Shown: positions 32,257 through 44,699, numbered from the stretch's first letter. The stretch: DNA of 64,000 nt from Isoetes taiwanensis (GCA_021234155.1 JAJEKV010000083.1:3316573-3380572), one strand, 5' to 3'. Notes: generated by a model from the letters alone, not told the origin. Program-made: numbers and translations.

Positions 32257-32355
32257 AAAAGGTCGGAGCTCGCTGTTTCGCGGTGAAACAGCTGGCTCGC
32301 CGCTTCGCAGCTCACCAGACTGTTTCACAACGAAACAGCTCGCTCGCGACCTTTT
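32257..32355. mobile_element. 99-bp foldback element, about 35-bp arms
   Basis: The left arm AAAAGGTCGGAGCTCGCTG, then TTTCGCGGTGAAACAG, pairs with the reverse complement of the right arm, AAAAGGTCGCGAGCGAGCTG, then TTTCGTTGTGAAACAG. Inside, GTTTCGCGGTGAAAC is itself self-complementary in part. It begins only 6 bp after the 181-bp MITE. Confidence 0.8.
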
Positions 32356-33044
32356 CTTATTACAAAATCACAGCTCCAATGGGCAGGAACGCAAGAATCC
32401 GTGACTCTTCCCATCTCCGTGGCTATTTTTTGCCGATTTTCTAATTTCCCTGGCCGTACATTTGCGAATGTAGAGATCTGACGGTGCAAAATAAGGCACA
32501 TCAGATTTTGATGGCATGGAAATTACACGTGGATAGGCTAGCTGTAGGCCCGGTAGAGCTGGTGTGCTAATAAGATTTTTAACGTCCAGGAGAAGTTCTA
32601 CGGCTTATGGACCAAGTACATGCAAAAAGAAAGAGCCCAGACGAAAACTTGTGGATTAGACCCCATCATAAGAACAGTGAAAACGAAAAAAAAAAACTAC
32701 AAACAAATATAAAAGGCGCTAAGCCCGAGTGAACAATGTATACAAATTGCACTAAAGGTAGCCAAGCCAGGGATTAAGAGGCTAGTCGTTGCTAACCACT
32801 TAGTATATAATAATTCTGTATTACACATCACAAGGGAATGGTTCCTTGTTCTTAATACGATTAAACAACACTACAAGGACCTACTCCACTGCAAGGCCAC
32901 CTAGTCAAAAATGAAAAAAATCTAGATGATACAATAACGGTAAGCTCTGCAACTTTAAAGAAAGGATAACATCTAGGCCATCTTTACATTGTCACGCCCC
33001 ATCGACGGCCTGATAGGCACCACGTGGCATGATCTTGGCCCTCC

Positions 33045-33315
33045 ATTTTTTCATTCCATCTTAGTGGAGGGCTTTGAAAACTTTTTGGTTGTATGAGGAA
33101 TTCGAACCCTGATCTGTACCCACAAAATCCCTCATACTTACCACTAGCTGAAATAGTTGGAAGTTCACACATAGTTACCAATTTTTTCACTCCATCTTAG
33201 TGGAGGGCTTTGAAATTTTTTTGGTTGTGTGGGGGATTCAAATCCTGGTCCTTGCCCCCCCAAAACCCCCATACTTACTACTAGTTGAAATAATTGGAAG
33301 TTCACGCACAATAAG
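33045..33315 (-). mobile_element. tRNA-derived SINE dimer (copies 2 and 3)
   Basis: Two tandem copies, about 130 bp each, both carry CCATCTTAGTGGAGGGCTTT on the plus strand. On the minus strand copy 2 has AGCTAGTGGTAAGTATG (box-A-like) and GGGTTCGAATTCC (box B). Copy 3 has AACTAGTAGTAAGTATG and GGATTTGAATCCCCC. The downstream CCCCCACACAACC and AAAGCC match the SINE at 27515. Confidence 0.7.
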
Positions 33316-33416
33316 GGTGAAGCCTGTTCAATCCAAGAATGTTCTAGATAGATCTAGAATTTCCTATTATCTTCTAAAATGTTCTAAATTGATCTAGATG
33401 CGCATGGGTAAGCACC

Positions 33417-34400
33417 TCAATTTAAAAATAGAAAGTCTCCTATACGGTTGCAGATCTTGAGGGTCGCTGCTTTTTTCAACTCTTCCGCCATCGAGCTCTT
33501 GGTCAGTCTGAGAACGGATTGCACTTCATCTATCATTTTAGACGAGAAAGGACAAGGGGTCTCAGAAGGAGGCGGAGGCACATTCTTGGATCCAGAACCC
33601 TTCTTCTTGCCTTCTTTCAACTTCTGTATTGCTCGAGCTCTCGATTTTTTCTCGTCTAACATAACATCAAGTTACTCGAATATCTGAACAAGCTTCATTT
33701 GCAGCTTCTTGTCTGTCTCAAATGACAATGCTTTATAACCCTCGCACAATGCAGCACAGCTAAATGCACCATTAGAAAAGAAATCTAAGACAGTGCAACC
33801 TTCCATCATCAATCTTTATATTAAATAGGTGCACGTCCTCGACTCTAACTGATTCTGCACCATAACTCCTCCCCCACCTGCTGCACCCTTATCGCGCCAG
33901 GGACGATATAGCCAATAAGCTGCAGGCAACACAACTGTTCAAAACTAACATAATATACAACATGAAATCCAGCAGGTGCCCAATTTCAGACCTACATACC
34001 TGCCGCGCACTCGTTGTCGGATAAATTCTTCTCAATATCCTCTTTTTCTCGCAAATGTTGGGGAAATTTATCATATTGGTCCGAACTGGTGAAGCAAAGA
34101 TTTAGATCATCCAGTGTTGGCAGGCCTGCTAGGTCTCTTGCAACATACATGACCAACACAAGACTTTGCAGCTCCCACACTCGAGAAGTATAAGCACTTT
34201 TGGCGGAGGGGTCCTGGTAGGCACCAACCCAAACATGGCTACCAGTATCTATTGTCTTCATGGCAGATAGGCACTCATTAAAACGATCCAGAGTGATGAA
34301 TATGGCAATCCAGTAAAGCTGTTGGTTTGTCAATGTGCTATCCAGGCACAAACCTAATGGACTCACGTGGAAACTTGAAAGATTTATCTTCCCCCAATTT
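33417..34400 (-). pseudogene. DNA-methyltransferase-like gene fragment
   Basis: Three minus-strand segments appear to form one gene. The first (about 34400-34010) reads LTNQQLYWIAIFITLDRFNE, then TGSHVWVGAYQDPSAKSAYT, ending DNECAAG at a CAG/GTATGT donor. After a TGCAG acceptor the second (about 33922-33820) reads YWLYRPWRDKGAAGGGGVMV. The third (about 33810-33417) reads CTVLDFFSNGAFSCAALCEG, then YKALSFETDKKLQM, a stop, and a Lys-rich tail. VLDFFSNGAF followed by (E)GYKALSFETD fits motif I of amino-methyltransferases, typically VLD.FSGSGST then G.....IE.D. The glycine pattern is incomplete, no DPPY-type catalytic box is seen, and frames break, so function is doubtful. Three CCCCAATTTGCTC repeats lie just upstream of the first segment. 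Confidence 0.4.
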
Positions 34401-34548
34401 GCTCAAGGGGGCATGCTTTAGAAAGAGCCCGTCGAGTGCCCCCCCGGGCCAAATTGGCCCCCCAATTTGCTCGAGGGGAATAGAAGTTATAAAGGTTGTT
34501 GGTTCCCTCTTGGGACAAACTGGACGCCCGCCCAATTTGCTCAAGGGG
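34391..34548. repeat. Three copies of a 19-21 bp C/G-bounded repeat
   Basis: CCCCCAATTTGCTCAAGGGG at 34391, CCCCCAATTTGCTCGAGGGG at 34459 and a shorter CCCAATTTGCTCAAGGGG at 34531. Spacing is 68 and 72 bp. The unit has short C/G inverted ends. GGGCCAAATTGGCCC, a near palindrome, sits just before the second copy. Confidence 0.85.
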
Positions 34549-34724
34549 CCACAGGAAGTGCCCGCCTTATGTTTAGGATGTGGAAGTATTTATCAAGCAG
34601 GCGCTGAGAGAAAATAATATGTAAGCAAGGCCAAATCAATATAAAACAAATAGTCATGCTTACCTTTGCCTCCCTTCGTGGGCCAAGATGCCATCAACAG
34701 GTACGTATCGCCTGCAAAAAAACA

Positions 34725-34975
34725 CGTGCCAAGGCTACAGGGACAGGAAGCTGACAGGACTATCAAGAGAAGAAGGCACCAAGAGGAAAGCGACAAGAAG
34801 ATGACAAGCAGAAGGTGCCAAGGCTACAGGAATTCGAAGGCGACATGCCGACCAGGAGAAGAAAGCGCCAAGAGGAAGGCGACAAGAGGATGAATAGTTG
34901 AAGGTGCCAAGACTACAGGGATCCGAAGGCGACAGGGTGATCAGGAGCAGAAGGCGCCAAGGCTACAGGGAGAAT
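34725..34975 (+). repeat. Degenerate tandem repeat (GTGCCAAGGCTACAGG)
   Basis: GTGCCAAGGCTACAGG or close variants occur near 34725, 34817, 34903 and 34955. They are separated by purine-rich GGCGACA, GAAGGCG and AGGAGAAGAA blocks. The period is 50-90 bp. Frames across it are Arg/Lys-rich and not convincing genes. Confidence 0.75.
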
Positions 34976-35264
34976 GCAGAAAATACCAAAACTACAATCG
35001 AAAACAAGAAAGGCTTTTAAAGAGGCCATGCATGGGGCCTTCATGCATGCATGACAAGTGTCGTGCCTAAAATAAATGGATCTTTTCAAAAAAAATCGAC
35101 CATTTCAATAAATGACCATAAAAAATTAAATGTGGACCTCCTTATTAAATGCACATGAAATACGAATTTCAAATATCCCATTTAATGCAATTTATTCCAC
35201 GCCACGTGGCGCGCTTAACAAGTGGACCCACCCTGGTGGATCCTCCCACCCTTCTCCAATGCAT

Positions 35265-35350
35265 TATTCAAATTTAGGCGGAAAATTTTGTTTTTAAATT
35301 TAGGGGGGAAATTCTTTTCAAATTTCGGGGGGAAATTTATTTTTAAATGT
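35265..35350 (+). repeat. Short tandem repeat with oligo-G runs
   Basis: Three imperfect units of about 33 bp: TTTAGGCGGAAAATTTTG, TTTAGGGGGGAAATTCTTT and TTTCGGGGGGAAATTTATT. Each has a G-run flanked by oligo-A and oligo-T. Confidence 0.75.
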
Positions 35351-37350
35351 AAGTGCATATCCATCCTTTTCGATTTCCACATATTACTCTGCTTGGCCAA
35401 ACAAGAATGTCCAAGGCGCCAACCATCTTCAGCGCTCAAAATTTCATGGCGAGTCGATCTCCAAAGGTTTGTGTAGTTCAAATGTTTTTATTCCCCAAAG
35501 CTCGATGTTAATATGCCTTAAAATTAGTCTCAAGGGCAATATATGTTCTTATTCAAATTCACGCCTCTTCATTCACACCTCTTCATGTGGATTATAAAGA
35601 AGGTGCCATGTTAATCAAGTTGAGCTCAAAAAATTACCACTATGAGTTGCTCGAATAAGGTTATAGGGTTTGCTAGCCTGAAAGTGAGTCCACACACGAG
35701 ATGAACAGTTGGATTGGGTATGAAACTCACTTCCAGAGATTGGCCTTTAACAACCACATTCAGGGTTTCAGGTCCCCTGCTTGATTGTACGGTGCTTGCA
35801 TATTTTTTTCCCATGTTTTATTCTTAAAGTATTGGTGAATGATCGAGAAATAACTCGAAAAGAGTCTTTGGATGATCCGCAAGGGCAGCAAAAGGCAAAG
35901 TCGTGGGAGTCCTGTGGACTTCGCAAAAGGCAGTCCTGTGGGAGTCCCGTGGAATAGACAATCCATTCTTTATATTTTGTTCCGGAATTGCCATTTGTTA
36001 TTTTGCCCCAAGCCCATCTTCGCCGAGCCCCCTATGCCTTCCCTCCATATTATAAAGATTGAGGTCAAATTGTAATTACATATGCACCAAGTAGTTATGT
36101 GGAAATTTTGAAATTGCCTTTTCCTTACCCTTCATCGTACAATTATCAACCTCCCATCACATGGAATGGTATCACAACTAAAATCTACTTATTTAAAATA
36201 GTGTTGGCCTATCATAGTCAAGAAGCTTATAGCTCACTCGTGTTGATGCAGCTTGTACAAAAAAAGTGTTTGTTGCAACAGCTTTATGATATATTAGAAT
36301 TTATAGAGCAAGGTGAACCGTTAATGCAATTTCAAGGCGTTTCAAAGAATTTGATTTCGTTAACTAGTTAATGTAGTTTTAGCATGCTTCACGCTAACTT
36401 TTCGTTAACTATTTACCACACCCGACTATTTCATTATCCGCTTACCACACATCGCTATGAAAATGTTGAATGGCTTGATTGTTGGAAAGTTGTGATGTAC
36501 TCGATCAATTAACCCGGTTTGCTAGAATGTAACATTGTATTAACTTGCGCAGCCTATAATGACATTGCAAAATGGATGTAAATTGAGCTCAACATTGTTA
36601 TAAATTTGAAGGCATATCAATTTGAACTATCTTTATATGTGAGATTTTGGCATGAGTAAAGAGCGTGAGAATTGAGATCCAGATCTCAAAATATTTGGGC
36701 CTTGTTTTCATTTAAAATATAACTGAAGTCTGCAAAAGCATCTTCTATTAACGATCCTTCAAAGTTACAATTTGTATGCGGCCAAATTAACAGAGCATAT
36801 TGAGCTTTTCCATAGGGGCTGATTGTTCTAAGAAAGATGTAACCATTTAAGGATCATTCCGTTGAAGCATCAAACCCCTCATCATATTGAGGATATTTGA
36901 TAACCTCCTTTACAGGTCATCAACAGTTAAATGAGACAAACTTGCAGTTAAATGAGACAAACTCGCGCTTGATTCCATTTTGTAAGTTGGACATATGCCA
37001 TCTCATGATTATTGAGTTCAGAGCATGTTGCATGTTAAGAGGCTGGGAATTGGGACAAATGGATTTATTAAGCACTTGTAAATTGTCACTGGGCAAGTAC
37101 AATTTTTACTGATATAACAACCCATACTGTATCAGGAATGGAATAATCATATGAAACCTGCAGCATGATAAAAAAACCATTAATCCCATGGGTGCAAAAC
37201 CATGTAAACTAAACTAAGCTGGGTTCATTAGAGTCTTCAAAAGGGCTCCATCTCTCCAGTGTTTGTACTAATTACAATGCCACTTCTCAAAAGAACTGCA
37301 AATAGAATGAAATAAGAAACATCATAAATTCGAAATCTTTGTCACCTACT
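35350..37350. other. No recognisable gene
   Basis: AT-rich sequence. A 90-codon frame at 36099-36371 has no known motif. A short tandem duplication (CAGTTAAATGAGACAAACT) lies near 36926-36962. Confidence 0.45.
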
Positions 37351-37369
37351 TAAGTTTCAAGCTATACTT

Positions 37370-37634
37370 ACCCTTATCAAATGCATCAGTACACCCATTT
37401 GAGAAACACCTGCAGAACAATAATGTAGCATAGGAAGAAAAACCAGATGTTCCAATATTTGCGAAATTGAAATTGTGTAGAGTAGGTAGCAGCTAGAGAT
37501 TGTTAACCTGCGGCAGAAGCAAAAACCCTGGGGCCTCTTTGGGCTATGGAATAGAGATGACATAATTGCAGAAACCATTTTACCTGAAGCTCTAGCCAGT
37601 TGGCTCATGTTCGTGCCTATTTGGGCTCTAGCAT
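37370..37634 (-). other. Two small exon candidates
   Basis: On the minus strand a 51-nt exon candidate at 37634-37584 (DARAQIGTNMSQLARAS) sits between TTGCAG and GTAAAA. About 175 bp further on, a 39-nt candidate at about 37409-37371 (CFSNGCTDAFDK) sits between CTGCAG and GTAAGT. Sites are canonical, but the exons are short and no protein family is recognised. Confidence 0.3.
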
Positions 37635-37927
37635 CTGCAAGCAAGCAACCAAAGAAATTACGTTATGAACCTTCTAAGAAACACCAAAGGAAATCGAACC
37701 CCAAAATCCTAAAATTCCTTATATTTCCGTTTGGACACAAGAATCAACACCACATATTCATCTAGTTCTCAAATCTGGCAAATCCTCCATCTCGCAGACA
37801 GAGCCAAGCTCTGTTGCATAAGAGAAAACCTAGAAAAAGCGAGTTATGTTTCTAAGAATCGAAAGCAAAAGGGCAAACCTGGTGTGCCGGATGAAAACTG
37901 TTGATGCGTAACTCCTCGTTTGAAGCC

Positions 37928-38105
37928 GTGAATGAATAATGGAAGGCAGAGGAGGAGAATCATTCCAGTCTCCAGCATACACGCTTAGAGGAAAAAAATG
38001 GAAAAACATCTGGCTATGGCTGGGACCAGTGAATGAATAATTGAAGGCAGAGGAGGAGAATCATTCCAGTGTCCAGCATACTCCGCTAGACCTTATCTAG
38101 CAATA
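37928..38105 (+). repeat. 101-bp tandem duplication (partial)
   Basis: GTGAATGAATAATGGAAGGC at 37928, followed by AGAGGAGGAGAATCATTCCAG, recurs at 38029 with two changes through CCAGCATAC. Offset is 101 bp. Confidence 0.85.
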
Positions 38106-38109
38106 TCTA

Positions 38110-39010
38110 GCACCAAGAGGCTGAAAGATCGGTGAGGGAAAACTACCAACGCAACCACGAATAGAATTGATTGAACGGGACTAAGGGGGTCTGCCAGAAA
38201 CATGATTCTTTCTCATTCCGATGGCATCCAAGGATTCGAAGCCCTCTAAATCTACAGGCATGAAACTGGCTCCACACACCACACTGAAGATTGTTGGATG
38301 AATGAATTGCTGCTAATAAAAAATTGTTTGACGAACCTGGGCATTGAACTGAAATCCAGCTGGCTGTTGCTGCAGAAGAGGATGTTAATTAAATACACAA
38401 TAGGGAGAGCTGTCATCTGGTTATTGTTGTAAATTAATTCAAGTTGTACCGCAAGTCTCACGTCTATTTCAACATTAAAACTTAACACTCAAATTATTAC
38501 TGAAACTTACCAATGCCAGATAGGTGGAGGAATACCTGAACAGCTGAATGCTCCAAATCAAAAGCATGCACAGATATTCTTGTTATATACTTGTGCCGGC
38601 CACATGTACAGTACAGTTCTTGTCATCCAATTGTTCATATGAGCTCCCTTATCTATTGATCATATGTTCTTGCTATTCGGACTTAAGTTTTACACATTAA
38701 TGCTATGCAATATCGTGTAATCTGTAGCTTAAGATTACATTAACGTCTTGTTCACTCCCACCCAGGTCTTTCATTAAGCACTCCCAGCTGGCTAGCTCAT
38801 TAGAAACGGATTAGAGTACAATATTAGGAATGAAGAAAGAAGCAATTGAACTATTGAAGGATCACTTGAATAATTAACTATGGTTATACACTATCATTTA
38901 TCTATGCCTAATAAAAATCCGGAATGAGACGAAAAGGGTACTGGGTCACGTCTAAAAAAGGGTGCCTTTTAACTACATTAACTATTTAAGAAGACGAACA
39001 AAAAGCCTTT
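38110..39010. other. No recognisable gene; upstream region of the F-box gene
   Basis: No convincing frame. The last 200 bp before 39018 would contain the promoter of the F-box gene; an AT-rich TAACTATTTAAG motif lies about 30 bp before the ATG. Confidence 0.4.
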
Positions 39011-39017
39011 TTGGATT

Positions 39018-40090
39018 ATGGAGCTAGAAGGCAAGTTAAAACCGGCGATATGGAGAAAGCTGGAAGACGAGCTTCTGATATATGAGATAATACCTAGAGT
39101 GCCATTGTTTTACAGGGTGACAAAGTTTAGGGCAGTATGCAAAGGTTGGAGAAAACTGATGGAATCAGAGGAGTACCTGAAATATTGCGAGAGCAGATCC
39201 GTTTCGTCGGTTTTGATAACGGTGGAAAGAAGGTGCACCGGAGAAGAAATCTGCTGGATGTACGAGTCTGCAACACAGGCGCGGGTTCGTCTTCGTAGAA
39301 CCCTAATACCCGTCTGCGATAACGGGCGCAATTATCAGCCCGTGGCCTCCTCTGGGGGTTTGGTATGTTTCTGCAACTATAAGGTATGTTTCTGGAACTA
39401 TAAGGATGCCCTGGATGCCCTTGCTGTATGCAACCCTCTTTTAAACCAATGGTTAGACCTTCCCTTGGCCCCCTTCAATCCTATCTATCTTCGTCCCAGA
39501 GCTCCTCGAGCCGCTTTTTCCTTATTCTCTAAGGACACAGAGCCGGTTTCTTTCTCTATGCTTACGTTCACACTTTTTATCGCCCCTACCATTACATCTT
39601 CGATTCGGACGATCTTGCCCGGCATGGACTTCCTCCCTTGCCCACCTTTCCCGGACTTCCTCCCTTGCCCACCTTTCACGCCTTCGCTCGACTCCATTAT
39701 GCACAACATTCTATATATCCTTAATGCTCATAACTCAAGCCCCGCTAGCTATTCCTTCCTCGAGCTATGATTTGAAACTAAGAACGACCACTCTCACTAC
39801 CTCGAACCCCAAAACGTGAACATCAAGCACCAATCTTATCTGTGAACTCGATGGGAGTATCTTGCTTGTTGGCGTCATGGAGGGTGTTGCTCTAGAGTAT
39901 GGCCTCTGGACATTTGATATTGGCAGCCCCAATGGAGCTTTCTAAGATCTATAGGACATGCACCTAGATTCACTTCGAATTCAAGGCCAATGATTGCCAA
40001 GGATGATAAACAAATTTATTTCTACACATGTGGTTGGATTGATGCCTTCTCCATTGAGCAAAATTCATGGAAATTAGTTGACACATGCAT
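39018..40090 (+). pseudogene. F-box/kelch-type protein gene with broken 3' half
   Basis: The ATG at 39018 opens 250 codons. Residues about 10-55 form an F-box: WRKLEDELLIYEIIPRVP, then KFRAVCKGWRKLMES. A kelch-associated region follows: PVASSGGLVCFCNYK and AVCNPLLNQWLDLPLAP. F-box proteins choose substrates for SCF ubiquitin ligases. A 27-bp tandem duplication at about 39627-39680 adds a repeated DFLPCPPF. The open frame ends at 39770, but downstream, in other frames, the usual continuation appears (SILLVGVMEGVALEYGLWTF near 39850-39920 and YFYTCGWIDAFSIEQNSW near 40020). So the gene has lost its frame around 39600-39780 and again near 39945. A truncated F-box protein could still be made. Confidence 0.75.
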
Positions 40091-40310
40091 AGATACGACT
40101 ATTATTATAGGTGGATTTACTTTCAAACCTACATTTCATAAGCTTACAAGCTAGTATAAGGTGACTCCAAGTCTACAAGCTAGTGTAAGGCAACTCAAGT
40201 TTATAAGTTTTTTTTTTTATTATTATTATTAATAAGCAATGTGCTTCATGTACTTTTGGTGGAGAAAACCTATTGTGGTGCCACTTTGAAGCAGCCTGCA
40301 CACTTGTATA

Positions 40311-40402
40311 AGGTTAGACTCTATTTGGTTTATATTATTAAAGCCCGTGAGTGAAGAGGTTAGACTCTATTTGGTTTATATTATTAAATCCAGAGTGAAG
40401 GT
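40311..40402 (+). repeat. 46-bp tandem duplication
   Basis: AGGTTAGACTCTATTTGGTT, followed by TATATTATTAAA, at 40311 recurs exactly at 40357. Confidence 0.9.
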
Positions 40403-43400
40403 TTATTTTGAAAGGAAAAGTTTTGATGACATGTGGTTTGTTGAACCATTGTTGCATAACAAAAGGATTTTTCCAAAAAAAATGGTTCCATATGTTAAAG
40501 CATGTGAATGCATGTCTTTTGAAGTGCATGTTTGACATGTGGATGTCAAACAATAACTATGCTAACATGCAACTTTTATTATGGCTTGTATTTTTTTAAA
40601 AATGGCTCATGCACTTTAGGCTTTTGTATAATTATTGCAAGGATGATTCCTTGGTGCTCTAAAGATGCGTGAAGTTGGATTTCTTCATTTTTCCTTATTC
40701 AAGGCAACTATTGCCATTTGTAACTATTGCCATGATGGCATATGGCAGCAAGTGTTGTATTTCTTTTGACTCATTGGTCGAGAAAATTTATGGCTTATAA
40801 AATGGGACGGCATACCTACATAAGGCATTGATGAGGTTAGTATTCTTAATTCTACATTTGGCGCAACAGCACTTATTGAATGCAACAATGGAACGTGCCG
40901 TCAAGGATATTTAGGTGCCAAGAAGGCATGCCGCTTGCTTATATTTTCACAAGTTTAGCTTCATCTTTCCTAAGCATGAGCTCCGGCTTTCCCTTCATTA
41001 CTTCTTATTTTATACTCTTGGTCGGATCGACACATCACTGGAGAAAAGACTTGTCTCAAGAATTATGCATCTGCAAGGCCATGATTTATTTGGAACACAA
41101 TAAATGCTGGCTACAGAAAAAAGCTCAAGAGCATGGTTGTACCAGAAGCTTTATTTGATGATGTTATGCTGAAGAAATCCCTTTCAAATAGATTTCCTTT
41201 GTAGAACAGTTTTGCCTATGGGCGTAGATGTCACGAGCTTTAGGGTAACAGAGTTGCCATATTTTTAGAAGCCAAAGAGTTTGCAACAAGCTGGGCTTGC
41301 TTATATAAGATTTGGAGATTACAGGTTCCTTGACATGACAAAGGTCTATCAAAAGGTGTCAGATAAATAATAGGATGCGATTTCTTTTCTCTAGACAAAC
41401 CCATACTTTTATTTCAAATGTCTTTTCCTTATAGCTTTTTCTAACATAAGGGCAAAAGGATCACAATGGGCAATCGGTGATGAACCGAGAGGCCTAATGT
41501 ACCTTTTGGCCCTTGCACTGTTACCATAATCATGCTAACCGTGTATTGATTGGCTGCAGGTACGGGCCTCTCTTCCCATTGTGGTGTCTTTTTGTCCTTG
41601 GCGTCTTGGATAAGCTTTAGGTGATGTTGACAACTGAAGAAGAATGAGTACACATGCTGATGCTATTTTGGTCAATGGTTGCTCGTGGAGCATCTGAGTT
41701 GAAGACGATAAAATTTGATACATTTGCATATTTTGCTTGGCTGAGAACCTCTTCTATTAGACTATTAGACATAGTATGGTTAAAGGAAAATAAGCTTTTG
41801 CTTTTAAAACTGATGCATAGAATGGATCTGATAGATTGTCAACTATATCAGGCAAGTGCTCTATTTTCTATGTAAATTACTGGCCTTTTGCTACTGTTCT
41901 ATTTTCTATGTAGATCAGTGGCCTTTTGCTATTATATGCATCAATATAGCAGGAAGATTGAATGTTTTATATTTTAAACATTCTTAGTCTATGAACAACA
42001 TATATTATCTTGTTTTTTTACCATTGATGATCTAGATCCAAAGGTCGAAATGTATCGATCTTGGCATAAGACCTTGGAGGGTTGGTACCATCTTGGACTT
42101 CGTTGTCCATGTATGGCCGATAAGACAGCAGAGGGATTGACCAATGCTGATGTTTGTGCTAGTTTAGGCTAGTCCAAGCCGGTTTTTTTTTTTTTTGAAG
42201 GCAAGAAGTATCTATATTGTATTCAAAAGATATATCGTATACACACATACAGTCGAGTCCGGAGCTGCTACCACTTCTCGAATCCATGAATAGCATTCCC
42301 GACTCTAGGCCTAGTACTTAAAGCCTCTCTCAACTTCTTCTCCATAGGATACTATAGGATAGAAGGACTCATTTCCTAGACTTATAAGTAACTATGAAAT
42401 ACTACAAAATATAGCCAAATTTGGTATTGGAAAAGAATTGAATGTCATGGTTGTGGGATACAATTGTATCTATTATGATTGTTGAAAATGCTATTTAACG
42501 TTAAACACGACAACAAAATTATCACATTATCACAATGTGCTATTGTTTGAGATCTCATCATTGCGATGCTATTGTTTGAGCGAGGTCTCACAATTGCAGT
42601 TTAATGTAACTAATTCTAGTGTGACATGCAAACATGAATTGCATCAAAATCCAACTGACCTTATATATTGATATGTCTTTTGATTCTTCCATTAAAAAGA
42701 TTGTTCATTGGAAGGTGTTCTATATACTTCAATATTAATTGTACTTTATAAATTGATTAGAAAATAAACCATTGAAGGCCCTAAAAACATATTTGATAAT
42801 TTACATACTAGCAAACATGTGCCAAGCTAATGTCCAGGCGTGTGTTTTTACTTGGCCTTTAACATTTGTATGTGGAACTTCCGTCAACACCGCAAGTTAA
42901 TGCTTGAACAAGATTTGCTTTTGGAATTATTGTTCATTACCTGCATATTTTATGGTGAGCTTATGTTCCTCAACATGATCCCATATATAGTACTTCAAGG
43001 AAGCATCCACAATTTCAAGGTCGATTCCCTGATGTAACTACATGTAGAACCCGTAAAAATCTCCTTCCGTAATAACAATGAACTTTTTAAATAGTCTGCC
43101 CCGATATCTCATCATGGAATGTTCGATCCACCGCTTCCCAAACATGTTTATACATCACCGGGCCTTATCCCATATAATCATGTGAGTTGCGCTTTTCACG
43201 GGCAAATACGCTTTCTAGCATAACTTTTGATCCAGACTGCTTCAGTGAGGCTTTATTATGCTGGAAAGCTCTTTTCCAGATCTTTCCGATGGTATATGGT
43301 ATGCCCATCTTTGGTTACGTTTTCTGTGTCAAAACAGTCCTGTTCCGGCCGGATTTGGTAGGGTTTGCGTTGTTTCAAATCTTTTAGATTGAGGCTTCGC

Positions 43401-43440
43401 TTTGTTTTAAATTTTGTATATAGTCGCTTTGATTTCATTT
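40403..43440. other. Long stretch without a recognisable gene
   Basis: Frames of up to 92 codons (for example 40880-41158) lack known motifs. At about 42184-42200 an oligo-T run followed by GAAGGCAAGAAGTATCTATA has the look of a minus-strand LINE 3' end with its poly(A) tail, but no coding part was found beside it. Confidence 0.4.
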
Positions 43441-43453
43441 AGAGAGCTTCACC

Positions 43454-44690
43454 ATGACAGAAAGGGCCAGCAATAAGGAGAGATTTGGTGTAAGGATGGC
43501 CAGGGAAAAGAAAAAGCCTCCCACTCGAATCATTGTTTGCACAGAGGTCCCCCGTCCCACAAGTGCTCGGTCTAGCATACAACTCCATGGTCGGGGGAAT
43601 TCCAATTCCAAAGTAATAATGGAGTTGCCATCTTCTTTTTGGTCCCCAAATGCCTTCTTCATATTGGCACAAGCAAGCTCGGTACATTTACCTTCCAAGA
43701 TCGGAGGATCTCCAAAGTGCTCTAGACCCAAGTTCAAGTTGTTTGCCGCCTACACTTCGTGACTGTGTACGACTCATTCATTCTCGAGGGAGGAATGATC
43801 GCCACATCTATGATCGTGGTCTATTGAGAGATGGACACACTTATTACAGCTTAATACATGCCTTCGCTCCGCACTCCTAAAGCCCAAGATGTGTGCACAA
43901 GTGATGCCTCAAGATGCATTAACTAGATACGCAATTACAGCCAACGTAAGAAACATTGTGGTTGAAGCGTATGCGACATTGAAAGGGAACATGTTGAGGT
44001 GGGCGCATGCATTATCTCCACAATCCCAAGGGGACCAGAGTCGCAGCTGCCGCTTAGCAGACAGAGCAAAGCTACCCCGCATCTCTTCGCTACTAGAGCC
44101 CTAACTTCATGCGATATAGGGGTTGCAGAGGCGTAAGATGATGCCCTTTCTCGATATGGATGCCGCTTTGCATTTTTTCACCGATGTCATGCATGTGAAG
44201 GCCGGTGGAGTTGTCTCCGCTACTAGGGTGGGAGCTGCAAGACCGATCGGCCCCTCGCCATCTTTTTGTTCGGTTTCAAGACACTCTTAGTCGCTACATG
44301 TTCTTCAAAGATGGCAACCATCTCGAGGGACTAGTTTCTCAAGACAGAGGACCTCTCCCCTTCAATTGTGTAACCGAAGGAGGAGCTCTGCAAGGTGAGG
44401 GCAGCCCACCAAGCAAAAGAAATGGGCAGTGGCTGTGGGAGGCGCAAGAATTATTCTAGATCAATGGCCTTCCATCCTTGGACCGCTATGTCTAGATAAT
44501 TTTAGAAGCATAAATTTACCACTAGCATTAGCCTTATCTTCTCTTATTCTTGGTAGCCTTTTAATATTTGGTTATTGTATTTGGTGATGGGGCCTAGTCC
44601 CTGGGTTTTAGATGGGCTGTTGCCCTTGCATGTGCCGTCCCATAACCCGTTGGGTTCCCGTGGACGTAAAAATTCTTATCTATCTTATCT
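43454..44690 (+). mobile_element. Possible LINE remnant with pentanucleotide tail
   Basis: A 102-codon frame (MTERASNKERFGVRMAREKK) and later short frames are followed by a GC-richer 3' region (CCCTGGGTTTTAGATGGGCT, then CCCATAACCCGTTGGGTTCC). It ends in a TTATC array (CTTATCTATCTTATCTTATC) at about 44675-44694. Plant LINEs often end in such a 3' region and tail. No reverse transcriptase is present, so the assignment rests on the tail and 3' composition. Confidence 0.35.
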
Positions 44691-44699
44691 TATCAAGTT

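Noticed and set aside
42182-42240. A full minus-strand LINE
   Set aside because: Only an oligo-T run and a tail-like sequence are seen; no endonuclease or reverse transcriptase text is adjacent.
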